From assembly GCA_049658265.1 (NCBI GenBank), contig JBASOM010000045.1, positions 1 through 7,748 of the forward strand: a DNA stretch of 7,748 bases, in the 5' to 3' direction. Position 1 is the stretch's first letter; the number at the start of each line of letters is the position of its first letter. The notes under the pieces were generated by a model. It did no database searches. It had not been told where the DNA came from and saw only the letters and a list, made by a program, of their open reading frames with translations. The position numbers and the translations under genes are program-made. This DNA comes from DTU063 sp001512695 (GTDB taxonomy: Bacteria; Bacillota; Thermosediminibacteria; Thermosediminibacterales; Tepidanaerobacteraceae). Below are positions 1 through 7,000 of this stretch, piece by piece.

Positions 1-1352
1 CGTCCGAACTGATGGAAAGGGCAGTAGATGATGCCTACAAGCGCCTCATTTGGCCCTCCATTGAACGGGAAATTCGAAACATATTGACGGAAAAGGCAGA
101 AGAGCAGGCCCTTGTGACCTTTTCAAAGAATCTAAAGCACCTGCTCCTACAGGCCCCGGTAAAAGACAAGGCAATTCTAGGCTTTGACCCGGCCTACCGG
201 ACCGGCTGCAAGCTGGCGGTTATCGACAGCTCGGGAAGACTGCTAGACCATGCCGTCTGCTACCCCACTCCGCCGCAAAACGCTTTTGAGGAGTCAAAAA
301 AGCTAATTCTCGCTTTGATAGAAAGGCACAATGTGGATGTCATATCCCTTGGCAACGGCACTGCCTCTCGAGAGAGCGAACGCTTCCTGGCTGAAATATT
401 AAAAGACGCAAAAAGGCCCGTATCCTACGTAGTGGTGAGCGAAGCGGGGGCTTCCGTCTACTCCGCATCAAAGCTGGCCGCCGAAGAATTTCCCGACCTG
501 GACGTGTCCTTCCGTGGTGCCGTTTCCATCGCCCGGCGCCTCCAGGACCCTTTGGCAGAGCTGGTAAAAATTGACCCGAAAGCCCTTGGTGTGGGACAGT
601 ACCAGCACGACGTAAACCAAAAGAAACTCTCGGAAAAGCTGGCCGGAGTCGTTGAAGACTGCGTCAACAGCGTCGGCGTAGATGTAAATACCGCATCGCC
701 CTCACTCCTCAGCTACGTAAGTGGCATAACTGCCTCAGTGGCCAACAGCATCGTAAAATACCGGGAGGAAAACGGCCTTTTTAAATCTAGAGAGGAATTT
801 TTAAAGGTACCAAAGCTAGGTCCCAAGACCTTCAAACAGTGCGCCGGATTTCTCCGGGTGCCGGAAAGCGACAATATCCTGGACAACACCGCGGTGCATC
901 CGGAAAGCTATGCAATAGCGGAGCAGGTAATGAAGCTCTACACCCTTGAAGAGCTCAAAAAGAAAAACTTCAGCGAAAGTGAAATAAAGGATATGGCAGC
1001 GTCTTTGGACATAGGCATCCCCACCTTAAAGGACATCCTGGCCGAGCTTAAAAAGCCGGGCCGTGACCCCAGGGAGGAACTGCCGCCACCCATATTCCGC
1101 ACCGATGTGCTGGAAATATCTGATCTAAAGCCCGGCATGCTTTTGATGGGCACCGTCCGCAATGTGACCGATTTCGGAGCATTCATCGACATAGGAGTTC
1201 ACCAGGATGGCCTCTGCCACATTTCGGAGCTCTCCGAGAGCTTTGTCCGCTCCCCCTTTGACCTGGTAAGCGTGGGGGATACCGTAAAGGTAAAGGTCCT
1301 GTCGGTGGATACCGAAAGAAACAGGATTGCCCTTACCATGAAAGGAGTATAG
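1..1352 (+). CDS. tex: Tex-family S1 RNA-binding protein (5'-truncated by window edge)
   Basis: This is the C-terminal part of a Tex/YdcI-type protein. The frame is open to the left edge (Ser-Glu-Leu precede the Met at 12), so that Met is internal and the N-terminal helical part lies outside the window. Residues below are counted from the Met at 12. A YqgF/RNase H-like domain begins near 53 with GFDPAYRTGCK. The conserved VGQYQHDV stands at 194-201. A helix-hairpin-helix region covers about 218-283, and an S1 RNA-binding domain covers about 372-443 (GTVRNVTDFGAFIDIG). The protein ends directly after S1, without a long tail. Tex proteins are cytoplasmic nucleic-acid-binding factors linked to transcription and toxin-gene expression in other bacteria; the exact role here is unknown. 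An intrinsic terminator follows the stop by 14 bp, and the next gene is convergent. The family assignment is firm. Confidence 0.95.
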   Translation, partial: SELMERAVDDAYKRLIWPSIEREIRNILTEKAEEQALVTFSKNLKHLLLQAPVKDKAILGFDPAYRTGCKLAVIDSSGRLLDHAVCYPTPPQNAFEESKKLILALIERHNVDVISLGNGTASRESERFLAEILKDAKRPVSYVVVSEAGASVYSASKLAAEEFPDLDVSFRGAVSIARRLQDPLAELVKIDPKALGVGQYQHDVNQKKLSEKLAGVVEDCVNSVGVDVNTASPSLLSYVSGITASVANSIVKYREENGLFKSREEFLKVPKLGPKTFKQCAGFLRVPESDNILDNTAVHPESYAIAEQVMKLYTLEELKKKNFSESEIKDMAASLDIGIPTLKDILAELKKPGRDPREELPPPIFRTDVLEISDLKPGMLLMGTVRNVTDFGAFIDIGVHQDGLCHISELSESFVRSPFDLVSVGDTVKVKVLSVDTERNRIALTMKGV

Positions 1353-1366
1353 CTTTCAGACTTAAT

Positions 1367-1395
1367 CAGCTCCCCTAGCTAAGGGGAGCTGTTTT
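1367..1395 (+). terminator. Intrinsic terminator after tex
   Basis: A perfect 10-bp stem (CAGCTCCCCT / AGGGGAGCTG) with a 5-nt loop is followed by TTTT at 1392-1395. It lies 14 bp past the tex stop. The hairpin is symmetrical, but on the minus strand it is followed by ATTAAG rather than a T-tract. It should therefore act mainly on tex and only weakly, if at all, on the convergent deacetylase gene. Confidence 0.85.
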
Positions 1396-1404
1396 GCAAA
1401 CCGC

Positions 1405-2256
1405 TTATTTTCCTTTGTCTTTCTCCTTTTTATCCTTTTCCTGCTTGTCCTTTAGTATTTCATCAATCGTCACAAATTCAAAGCCTTCTTCTTTCAAAAC
1501 ATCGATTATTTCCGGCAGGGCTTCCACCGAACCGCTCAAATCCTCCCCTTCTCCGCCCGCAGAGTGCTGCAGGATTATGGAGCCCTCTGTTACATTTTCT
1601 AACACGTTGGTCTTCACTTCTTCTGCGGAAAGGCCTTTCCAATCCAAGGAATCCACATTCCAGGCTATTATCTTATAGCCTATATTGCTAATAAACTCCA
1701 CCCTTTCCGGGTCGATTGAGCCATAGGGAGACCTGAAAATTTTAATTCTATCAGCCGAGTCATCACAATATGATTTCAGCAGCTTTTCGGTTTTCAATAC
1801 TTCTTGCTTTGCATCTTCCAAAGATATTTTCATTATGTTCGGATGACTCCAGGTATGGTTGCCTACCAGGTGGGACTCATCAACAATGCGCCTCATCACT
1901 TTAGGGTAGCCTTCCGCTCTTTTGCCTATTACAAAAAAAGTGGCTTTCACATTTTTTTCCTTTAAAACATCGAGAATCTGCGGTGTAAAAATATCGTCCG
2001 GCCCATCATCAAAAGTTAGTGCAACCTTTTTCTCCTCGCTGTCACCACTTGCTATAAAAAGCTCCGGATACATAGTTATTAAATCGACCATCTCTCTTTT
2101 CGGGAATCCCCTTACCTCCTTTTCGGGGCCACCGGCTAAATCCAAGTCTTCAGGCATGATTTGCTGAGGCTTTCGAAAAATATCCCCTTTTACCGCGAAA
2201 ATTGCCAAGGAAAGTAATAAAATCATCATTGTCAAAAGACCGTAATTCTTTTTCAA
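1405..2256 (-). CDS. NodB-domain polysaccharide deacetylase, membrane-anchored or secreted
   Basis: This is a carbohydrate esterase family 4 protein that removes N-acetyl groups from peptidoglycan or a similar polymer outside the cell. Counting from the TTG at 2254-2256 (283 aa), an N-terminal Lys-Lys and hydrophobic stretch at about 7-22 form a signal peptide or anchor. All five NodB motifs are present: TFDDGPDD (81-88, catalytic and metal Asp), HTWSH (134-138, metal His pair), RSPYG (175-179), the WNVDSLDW strand near 199-206, and LQH (229-231, catalytic His). The C-terminus is a lysine/glutamate/aspartate-rich tail (EKDKKEKDKGK). The TTG start is preferred because GAGGTGAT lies 4-6 nt upstream of it. 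ATG (2260-2262) and GTG (2263-2265) are in-frame alternatives adding 2 or 3 residues. The gene stands alone, convergent with tex and divergent from the hemerythrin gene. The substrate and any role in sporulation cannot be told from sequence. Confidence 0.9.
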   Translation of the reverse strand: MKKNYGLLTMMILLLSLAIFAVKGDIFRKPQQIMPEDLDLAGGPEKEVRGFPKREMVDLITMYPELFIASGDSEEKKVALTFDDGPDDIFTPQILDVLKEKNVKATFFVIGKRAEGYPKVMRRIVDESHLVGNHTWSHPNIMKISLEDAKQEVLKTEKLLKSYCDDSADRIKIFRSPYGSIDPERVEFISNIGYKIIAWNVDSLDWKGLSAEEVKTNVLENVTEGSIILQHSAGGEGEDLSGSVEALPEIIDVLKEEGFEFVTIDEILKDKQEKDKKEKDKGK

Positions 2257-2260
2257 AGAC

Positions 2261-2286
2261 ATCACCTCAGCAATAATTTCCTCCTT
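2261..2286 (-). promoter_or_regulatory. Two ribosome binding sites deciding the deacetylase start
   Basis: Two Shine-Dalgarno-like sequences precede the deacetylase. AAGGAGG (2280-2286) is 14 nt or more from the GTG or ATG, which is too far for efficient use. GAGGTGAT (2261-2268) overlaps the ATG/GTG pair and is ideally placed for the TTG at 2254-2256. Behind the first site, TTG-CTG-AGG-TGA (2262-2273) forms a three-codon mini-ORF whose stop overlaps the ATG. This is probably chance, but the two-site layout is unusual. Confidence 0.5.
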
Positions 2287-2320
2287 ATCCCCTCGATTTA
2301 TGCAGTATCTTAATTCGCTT

Positions 2321-2336
2321 TGTGATATATATCATA
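2321..2336. promoter_or_regulatory. CRP/FNR-family operator
   Basis: TGTGATATATATCATA matches the TGTGA-N6-TCACA consensus of CRP and of Bacillus-type Fnr at all but one informative position. It also contains the perfect 12-bp palindrome TGATATATATCA. Its centre (2328.5) is 41.5 bp upstream of the start point predicted from the TATGAT box at 2358-2363. That is the class II activator position. It lies in the 115-bp gap between divergent genes, so an effect on the deacetylase is also possible. The cognate regulator is not in the window. Confidence 0.6.
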
Positions 2337-2370
2337 CAAATGTACGTGGGTCTTTAGTATGATAGGGAAA
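2335..2370 (+). promoter_or_regulatory. Sigma-A-type promoter of the hemerythrin gene, activator-dependent layout
   Basis: The -10 box TATGAT (2358-2363) matches TATAAT at 5 of 6 positions. At 17-bp spacing the -35 position reads TACAAA (2335-2340), only 3 of 6 matches. A weak -35 overlapped by the CRP/FNR-type site is what a class II activated promoter looks like. The predicted start is near 2369-2370. Confidence 0.55.
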
Positions 2371-2392
2371 AATGGAAAAAGGTGGTGTATGT

Positions 2393-2800
2393 ATGAGCAT
2401 CTCGCTTCTTTTAAAACAGCATGTACAGATCAGCGAAATCTTACAGGAACTGATGAGCATTCCACAAGAGGGTTTGGCAGAAAAGGCCTTTGAAATTTCA
2501 AAGAAAATAGGGCAGCTTGCAGGTGTGCTCAAATTTCATTTGCAATCTGAAGACAAGTTCTTATATCCCAAATTGATGAAGCATGAAAGCAGCCACATTC
2601 GCGATACAGCTTTTGCCTTCACGGATGAAATGGGAAACCTAGGTGAAAAGTTTGAAGCTTTTAAGGCAACGTACATACAGCCGAAAAACATAAAGGCAGC
2701 TCCTGAAAAATTTAAACAAGACTTGGATAGTATAGCTACCGCCCTGAAAATTAGGATTGAAAGGGAAGATAGAAAGCTTTATCCGCTTTTAGATAGATAA
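2393..2800 (+). CDS. Hemerythrin HHE-domain protein
   Basis: This is a 135-aa all-helical protein consisting of a single hemerythrin-like domain, a fold that binds a di-iron centre and in bacteria is linked to oxygen, nitric oxide or iron handling. Counted from the ATG at 2393, candidate ligands are His10 (LLLKQH, helix 1), His49 and Glu53 (FHLQSEDKFLYP, helix 2), His64/His68 and Glu79 (helix 3), and Glu125/Asp126 (RIEREDRKLYP, helix 4). Helix 4 has Arg121 where the canonical motif has His, so the metal site may be non-standard. The start is placed at 2393 because AAAGGTGGTG precedes it by 5-8 nt. The in-frame ATG at 2372 would leave almost no leader, as the predicted transcription start is near 2370. 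The gene is monocistronic with its own terminator. The upstream CRP/FNR-type site fits regulation by oxygen, redox or NO. The exact function is unknown. Confidence 0.88.
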   Translation: MSISLLLKQHVQISEILQELMSIPQEGLAEKAFEISKKIGQLAGVLKFHLQSEDKFLYPKLMKHESSHIRDTAFAFTDEMGNLGEKFEAFKATYIQPKNIKAAPEKFKQDLDSIATALKIRIEREDRKLYPLLDR

Positions 2801-2849
2801 TGCAAATTGACCTTCAGAAGAAGACAACATCTTCATTTCACATAAGAAC

Positions 2850-2901
2850 AAGAACCCCTCCGACAACATATTACAGAATGTGTCGGGGGATTCTTTTATT
2901 T
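2850..2901 (+). terminator. Intrinsic terminator after the hemerythrin gene, possibly bidirectional
   Basis: AAGAACCCCTCCGACAACAT (2850-2869) pairs with ATGTGTCGGGGGATTCTT (2878-2895) with a few bulges or mismatches. The core is CCGACA/TGTCGG plus CCCC/GGGG. The run TTCTTTTATTT follows on the plus strand. On the minus strand the hairpin is followed by the moderately T-rich TTCTTGTTCTT. It could therefore also end the PTS operon transcript, whose last stop codon is about 70 bp away. No other hairpin is evident between 2900 and 2965. Confidence 0.8.
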
Positions 2902-2965
2902 CAAACCAGACTATGAGCGGTGTCATATCAAAGCTGTGCGGTTTTTTAAATTTTGTGATGTCTAA

Positions 2966-3811
2966 TTAGTTACACCTGCCTGCTGCTCCTAAAGTTTTAA
3001 TATAATTTTTTAATTCTTGCACTACCTCGTTATGCATATTATCTATAACTGTGACTATGTTGGGCTTTTGTTGCTGTATATCTTTTTTCAGTGAACCAAT
3101 CATTACTTTTACTAAGTCAGTATATATATTAACTTTGCAAATGCCGCGTTTTACACATTCACGAAGAGTATCATGGCCGGTACCTGAAGCTCCGTGAAGC
3201 ACTAAAGGAACATCTACCTTTGCACTTATTTCCGACAATAAATCCAGACGGATATTGGGCTTCCCTTTATACTCACCGTGAACAGTCCCGATTGAAACCG
3301 CCAGTGCATCCACCCCGGTCGCTTTTACAAAGATACGGGCCTTTTCAGGATCAGTTAAACGGGAATCATCGTCCGTATCCTTTGCTGTTCCCACATAGCC
3401 CAGTTCCGCTTCTACACTTACCCCTGCTGGATGTGCCATTTCCACAACTTTTCTGGTAATAGCCACATTTTGTTCGAAGGGCAATGATGAGCCGTCAAAC
3501 ATAACCGAAGTAAAACCAGCGGCAATAGCTTCTGCACATGCTTCAAAAGAGCTGCCGTGGTCGAGGTGCAGGGCCACAGGAATTGGATATTCCTTTGCTA
3601 ATACTTCAATGAGTCTTACCAGATGTCGTAAATCCACACCCTCCGTAGTATTCAGATACTCCTCTCCATATCCGAGAATAATGGGTGAGGCGGATTGCTT
3701 AGCTGCTTCCAGATACATGGCAGCCATTTGAATATTAACAAAATCCGGTTGTGGAATGGCATACTTACCCGCACGAGCCTTTTTGAGCATTTCCGTCATT
3801 GAAAGTAACAT
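2966..3811 (-). CDS. Class II ketose-(bis)phosphate aldolase (tagatose/fructose-bisphosphate aldolase type)
   Basis: This 281-aa cytoplasmic zinc aldolase would cleave a ketose bisphosphate, or a ketose 1-phosphate, to dihydroxyacetone phosphate and an aldehyde. Family landmarks are intact. HLDHG (82-86) holds catalytic Asp84 and zinc-ligand His85. MFDGSSLPFEQN covers 104-115. VEAELG has Glu136. TVHGEYKG (176-183) has zinc-ligand His178, and LVLHGASG (203-210) has zinc-ligand His206. KVNIYTD (226-232) is the phosphate-binding strand. Its length matches GatY/KbaY, but IolJ and short Fba proteins share these motifs, so the substrate is not settled. The ATG follows AGGGGG by 7 nt and lies 11 nt after the dehydrogenase stop, so the two are co-translated. 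It is the last gene of the operon and presumably completes breakdown of the sugar imported by the PTS. No sugar-phosphate kinase gene accompanies it. Confidence 0.9.
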   Translation of the reverse strand: MLLSMTEMLKKARAGKYAIPQPDFVNIQMAAMYLEAAKQSASPIILGYGEEYLNTTEGVDLRHLVRLIEVLAKEYPIPVALHLDHGSSFEACAEAIAAGFTSVMFDGSSLPFEQNVAITRKVVEMAHPAGVSVEAELGYVGTAKDTDDDSRLTDPEKARIFVKATGVDALAVSIGTVHGEYKGKPNIRLDLLSEISAKVDVPLVLHGASGTGHDTLRECVKRGICKVNIYTDLVKVMIGSLKKDIQQQKPNIVTVIDNMHNEVVQELKNYIKTLGAAGRCN

Positions 3812-3822
3812 CTGTTTTCCCC

Positions 3823-4869
3823 CTATAATTCTTCTGCGGTTCCTTCCGGAGCAGATAAATCAACAATAGCTTTTATTCCTACTTGCTTTGTGCCCTGCTC
3901 CAGCGCATAGGCAACTTTATCCAAACTGTACCTGTGAGTTATAAAAAGGTCTGCATTTACTCTGCCAGATTCCAGCAGTGTCAATGCCATGTGAAATTCT
4001 TCAGGCAAGGAACCTACAGTGCCTAAGAGCTTTACTTCATCATAGTGAATTCTATTTGGATCCAATGATAGGCTTTGATTTTTGGGAAAACCTCCGAAAA
4101 GCAGAACCTCACCACCCAAGCAAGCCATATCAAGGGCTTGCTTGGCTGCCTCTATTGATGGCACCGCCACTATAATGTGATTAGGCCCCTCCCCGGTAAT
4201 TTCTTTTACTTTCGAAACTACATCGCAAGTATTTGCATCTATAACATAATCTGCAAGCTGCTTAGCCCTTTGAAGCCTGTGAGGAGTCATTCCGGACAAT
4301 ATTACCTTCCCGGCACCGAAAGCTTTTGCCGTTTGGGTATGCAGCAAGCCCATAGGGCCGTCCCCAATTATAAGCACACTGCTTTTTGGTGAAATCGAAA
4401 GCTGTCTTGCAGCGTGTATACAACAGGCTAAAGGTTCTGCTAAAACCGCTTGTTTAAAGCTCACATCGTCTCGGATTTTGAAGGTAGCACGTTCAGCTAA
4501 ATCTCTAGGGATTCGCATCCTTTCGGCAAATCCTCCGGGATCAATTCTACGGTCAAAAAGCTCTGGACATAAGGTCCCTTTTCCATCAAGGCAGAGGGGA
4601 CAAACACCACATGGAATATAATGAGCTACAGCTACTCTGTCACCTTCCTGCCATTTAGGGGAACGGCTTTCGACTACCGTTCCCACTACTTCATGGCCGA
4701 GTACTGCAGGGGGAATTGTGTAAGGGGTGCCTCTCACATAGGTTTTTATGTCAGAACCGCAAACCCCGCACAATTCCACCTTTATCTTAATATCTCCATC
4801 TTCCAAAATTGGTTCTCGAAATTCATCAAGCTCAACTTTTCCTGGCCCGAAATATACTGCAGCACGCAT
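3823..4869 (-). CDS. Zinc-dependent medium-chain (sorbitol/galactitol-phosphate type) dehydrogenase
   Basis: This 348-aa MDR-superfamily NAD(P)-dependent polyol or sugar-alcohol dehydrogenase probably oxidises the phosphorylated polyol delivered by the adjacent PTS to a ketose phosphate. Counted from the ATG at 4869, the catalytic zinc site has Cys37 (CGVCGSD), His59-Glu60 (GHE) and Glu145 (AEPLACC). The structural zinc site has Cys87, Cys90, Cys93 and Cys101 in C-x2-C-x2-C-x7-C. The Rossmann motif is GDGPMG (169-174), where GxGxxG is usual. A TTG immediately upstream (4870-4872) is an alternative start; AAAGGAGGT is 5-6 nt from TTG and 9 nt from ATG, so either could serve. The gap to the upstream EIID stop is about 17-20 nt and holds only this ribosome binding site. 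L-threonine or L-iditol dehydrogenase activity cannot be excluded by motif, but the operon favours a sugar-phosphate substrate such as galactitol 1-phosphate. Confidence 0.88.
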   Translation of the reverse strand: MRAAVYFGPGKVELDEFREPILEDGDIKIKVELCGVCGSDIKTYVRGTPYTIPPAVLGHEVVGTVVESRSPKWQEGDRVAVAHYIPCGVCPLCLDGKGTLCPELFDRRIDPGGFAERMRIPRDLAERATFKIRDDVSFKQAVLAEPLACCIHAARQLSISPKSSVLIIGDGPMGLLHTQTAKAFGAGKVILSGMTPHRLQRAKQLADYVIDANTCDVVSKVKEITGEGPNHIIVAVPSIEAAKQALDMACLGGEVLLFGGFPKNQSLSLDPNRIHYDEVKLLGTVGSLPEEFHMALTLLESGRVNADLFITHRYSLDKVAYALEQGTKQVGIKAIVDLSAPEGTAEEL

Positions 4870-4889
4870 CAATAATTACCTCCTTTGAT

Positions 4890-5720
4890 TTACGGAACAG
4901 CTAAAATGTTCAGGAATGAAGCACCGATTCCAAGAACAAATACAAAACCTATCACAGCAATGGGCGACCACTTGCGCTTGCTTATCAGATAGTATGTTAA
5001 TAGAAATAGCATAAGAGGAATCAGGTTGGGCGCTATGGGGTCCAGTACATCAGTCTGCAGATTTATTCCCACTTCACCTGAAGTTATCACAAGTTCCGTT
5101 TTAGCATTAACCAGCATCGCCACCAAACCTCCGATGACTGTTGCCGCTAATATCGTGGCGCCTCGAGTTATTTTTTGGATTCCTGCCTGCCCTGCTTTTT
5201 CCAGTAACGCCAATCCTTCTCTATAGCCAAATTTCACGCCGAATTGAATAACGGCAATCCATACACCCACGCGAATGATTTGGTGCAATATGGGTGCAAA
5301 AGCATTTCCTTTAGCAGCCATAGCGGCCGCAAGTCCTCCTACCAGCGGAACAAATGTCCCCCAAAACAATGCATCTCCGATGCCGGCTCCCGGCCCCATA
5401 AGGCCAGCTTTAACGCTATTTATGGCTTCATCACTGATAGGCTCTCCGTTGGCTTTTTGTTCTTCCATTGAAGCGGCTGCACCCATTATAAATGATGCGG
5501 ATAGCACATTGCTGTTAAAAAACTGAAGGTGCCGCTTAAGACCTTGTATTATGTCCTCTGTGTTTTTATACAAGTCCTTTAAAATGGGAATCATAGCATA
5601 AGTAAACGAAAATGATTGCATACGCTCAAAGTTTATTGAGTTTTCAAAGAGCAGCACTCTCCAAGCAGCTTTGGTCAATGCCTTCTGACTTATCTTTTTC
5701 CTTTCTTGATTTTCAGCCAT
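4890..5720 (-). CDS. PTS mannose/fructose/sorbose family EIID
   Basis: This 276-aa membrane component, with EIIC, forms the sugar channel of a mannose-class phosphotransferase system. The family signature near the N-terminus is clear: ALTKAAWRVLLFENSINFERM followed by a Tyr-Ala-Met-Ile-Pro stretch. The conserved central GLMGPGAGIGDALFWGT segment and hydrophobic helices in the C-terminal half, ending at ASFLNILAVP, are also present. The N-terminal half is mostly cytoplasmic and amphipathic; the C-terminal part carries the clear membrane segments (around 185-205, 230-246 and 253-272). The ATG directly abuts the EIIC stop (TAAATG), with AAGGAGG about 9 nt upstream inside the end of EIIC, so translation is coupled. 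Length is normal for the family. Confidence 0.95.
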   Translation of the reverse strand: MAENQERKKISQKALTKAAWRVLLFENSINFERMQSFSFTYAMIPILKDLYKNTEDIIQGLKRHLQFFNSNVLSASFIMGAAASMEEQKANGEPISDEAINSVKAGLMGPGAGIGDALFWGTFVPLVGGLAAAMAAKGNAFAPILHQIIRVGVWIAVIQFGVKFGYREGLALLEKAGQAGIQKITRGATILAATVIGGLVAMLVNAKTELVITSGEVGINLQTDVLDPIAPNLIPLMLFLLTYYLISKRKWSPIAVIGFVFVLGIGASFLNILAVP

Positions 5721-6461
5721 TTATCTGACCTCCTTGGTAGGTTCTAGGGAGACATACAAGTAAGCAATAACCAGAGCCAAAACCGCCAATGCAAGTATAT
5801 CTAGGTGCAAATAACTCACTAAAACGAAACCTGCGGCAAACAATGCCCAAATTTCCCCGGAAGCACCAATAACATTGAGGAGCATGGCAAATCCAACAGC
5901 CGGCAGTATGCCGCCAACAATGGAAAATCCGTCTACTAACCAAACAGGAAGAGCATTAAACAATCCTTCTACCGCAGATGCTCCGAAATATAAAGCTAAA
6001 AAGGTGGGAATAAAACCTTTGACAAACCATAGCAGTGCACCGCTGAGATAGGCAGTTTCAATTTTGTTGATTTTACCTTCCTCGGCATAACGATCAGCCA
6101 TATGGAGAAATACTAAATTGCCCTGATAAACAATACTCATCATCAAAAACTGGCCAAACAATGCTACCGGTAAAGCCAAGGCAACCGCAGCCTCAACACC
6201 GTAACCCGAAGCTATGCCCAAGGCTACTCCCACAACACCTGCCAAGTTGTAATCAGGGGCTAAGGCCGCTCCTACAGTAAAAATACCTAAAAACATGGCC
6301 TCAATAGTTGCACCTAGGATAACACCGGTCTGCACATCACCTAAAATCAGACCTACGACCAAACCTGATACTACCGGCCTGGCAAAGCCTAAATAGTCCA
6401 TAAAATAATTACCGGATATTCCCGCCCAGGCAGATACTAAAATCATTTGCAGAATGCTCAA
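5721..6461 (-). CDS. PTS mannose/fructose/sorbose family EIIC
   Basis: This 246-aa integral membrane protein is the sugar-binding permease subunit paired with EIID. It is almost entirely hydrophobic, with about seven or eight predicted helices. Typical family segments include GLVVGLILGDVQTGVILGA near 33-51, the AALAPDYNLAGVVG stretch near 65-78, and a charged C-terminal tail (EPTKEVR). It begins at TTG, immediately after the EIIB stop (TAATTG). AGAGGAGGA sits about 7 nt upstream and no in-frame ATG is as well placed, so the TTG start is convincing. This back-to-back order A-B-C-D is typical of mannose-class systems and implies a complex made in fixed proportion. Confidence 0.95.
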   Translation of the reverse strand: MSILQMILVSAWAGISGNYFMDYLGFARPVVSGLVVGLILGDVQTGVILGATIEAMFLGIFTVGAALAPDYNLAGVVGVALGIASGYGVEAAVALALPVALFGQFLMMSIVYQGNLVFLHMADRYAEEGKINKIETAYLSGALLWFVKGFIPTFLALYFGASAVEGLFNALPVWLVDGFSIVGGILPAVGFAMLLNVIGASGEIWALFAAGFVLVSYLHLDILALAVLALVIAYLYVSLEPTKEVR

Positions 6462-6962
6462 TTATTGTCCTCCTCTCGGAAATATTTTGCTTAACATTGT
6501 TACTAACTGGCTGCGTCGCTCCGTTGGCACAAGTTGAATGGCGAGCTCAACACCCTTTTCATGTAATTTCCAAAACTCCTCAGCTTCCTCGGGGGTGACA
6601 GATACCGTTCGCGTAATTTGTTTACGTCCGCTGATAAACTGCATACCGCCGATAATAACTTCCTTTATGTCTATTCCCATTTCAAGTAACGACAACAATG
6701 CCTTTGGACCTTTTACAAGTACAAGCGTACTGGTTTGAGCTTCACTAGCATTTACAATAGCTTCATACCCGTCTTTAACTGATAAAACATCTACAACTAT
6801 GTTTGGTGGAGCAACAGCCTTTATGATCTGGCGCTGTATGGGGTCAACAGCCACCTGATCATCCACAATAATTATTTTTTCCAACTTATAATACCTTGTC
6901 CATGCTGTTATTACCTGCCCATGGATTAACCTATCGTCAATCCTGTAATTAACATTACCCAT
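6462..6962 (-). CDS. PTS mannose/fructose/sorbose family EIIB
   Basis: This 166-aa cytoplasmic phosphotransfer subunit receives phosphate from EIIA and passes it to the sugar as it crosses through EIIC/EIID. The active site is His14 in RIDDRLIHGQV (7-17), the invariant motif of the family. The later GGMQFISGRKQI (105-116) is also typical, and the length is normal for a free-standing IIB. The start is ATG with only a weak GGTGA ribosome binding site 5 nt upstream. That contrasts with the strong sites of its neighbours and may lower its yield or require coupling to EIIA. The 38-nt gap to EIIA is the longest in the PTS block and contains no hairpin I can see. Confidence 0.95.
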   Translation of the reverse strand: MGNVNYRIDDRLIHGQVITAWTRYYKLEKIIIVDDQVAVDPIQRQIIKAVAPPNIVVDVLSVKDGYEAIVNASEAQTSTLVLVKGPKALLSLLEMGIDIKEVIIGGMQFISGRKQITRTVSVTPEEAEEFWKLHEKGVELAIQLVPTERRSQLVTMLSKIFPRGGQ

Positions 6963-7000
6963 TTTTTCACCGTCCCATGAATGATTAGATCAATCTGTCA

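Noticed and set aside
1394..1678. 94-codon plus-strand ORF opposite the deacetylase
   Set aside because: It is the reverse-strand shadow of the lysine- and glutamate-rich deacetylase C-terminus, giving a Ser/Phe-rich translation; it has no convincing ribosome binding site and the hairpin terminator sits at its start.
2372..2392. Upstream ATG giving a 142-residue hemerythrin protein
   Set aside because: It lies about 2 nt from the predicted transcription start with only a weak AGGGA upstream, while the ATG at 2393 has a good ribosome binding site and gives a natural start to helix 1.
2817..2840. GAAGA/TCTTC short inverted repeat after the hemerythrin stop
   Set aside because: The arms are only 5-6 bp, the sequence is purine-rich and no T-tract follows; the strong hairpin at 2850 is the better terminator.
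5713..5943. 76-codon minus-strand ORF overlapping the EIIC gene
   Set aside because: It is an alternative frame within the 3' half of EIIC, has a Cys/Trp-rich composition unlike a real protein, and EIIC in the other frame is a clear family member.
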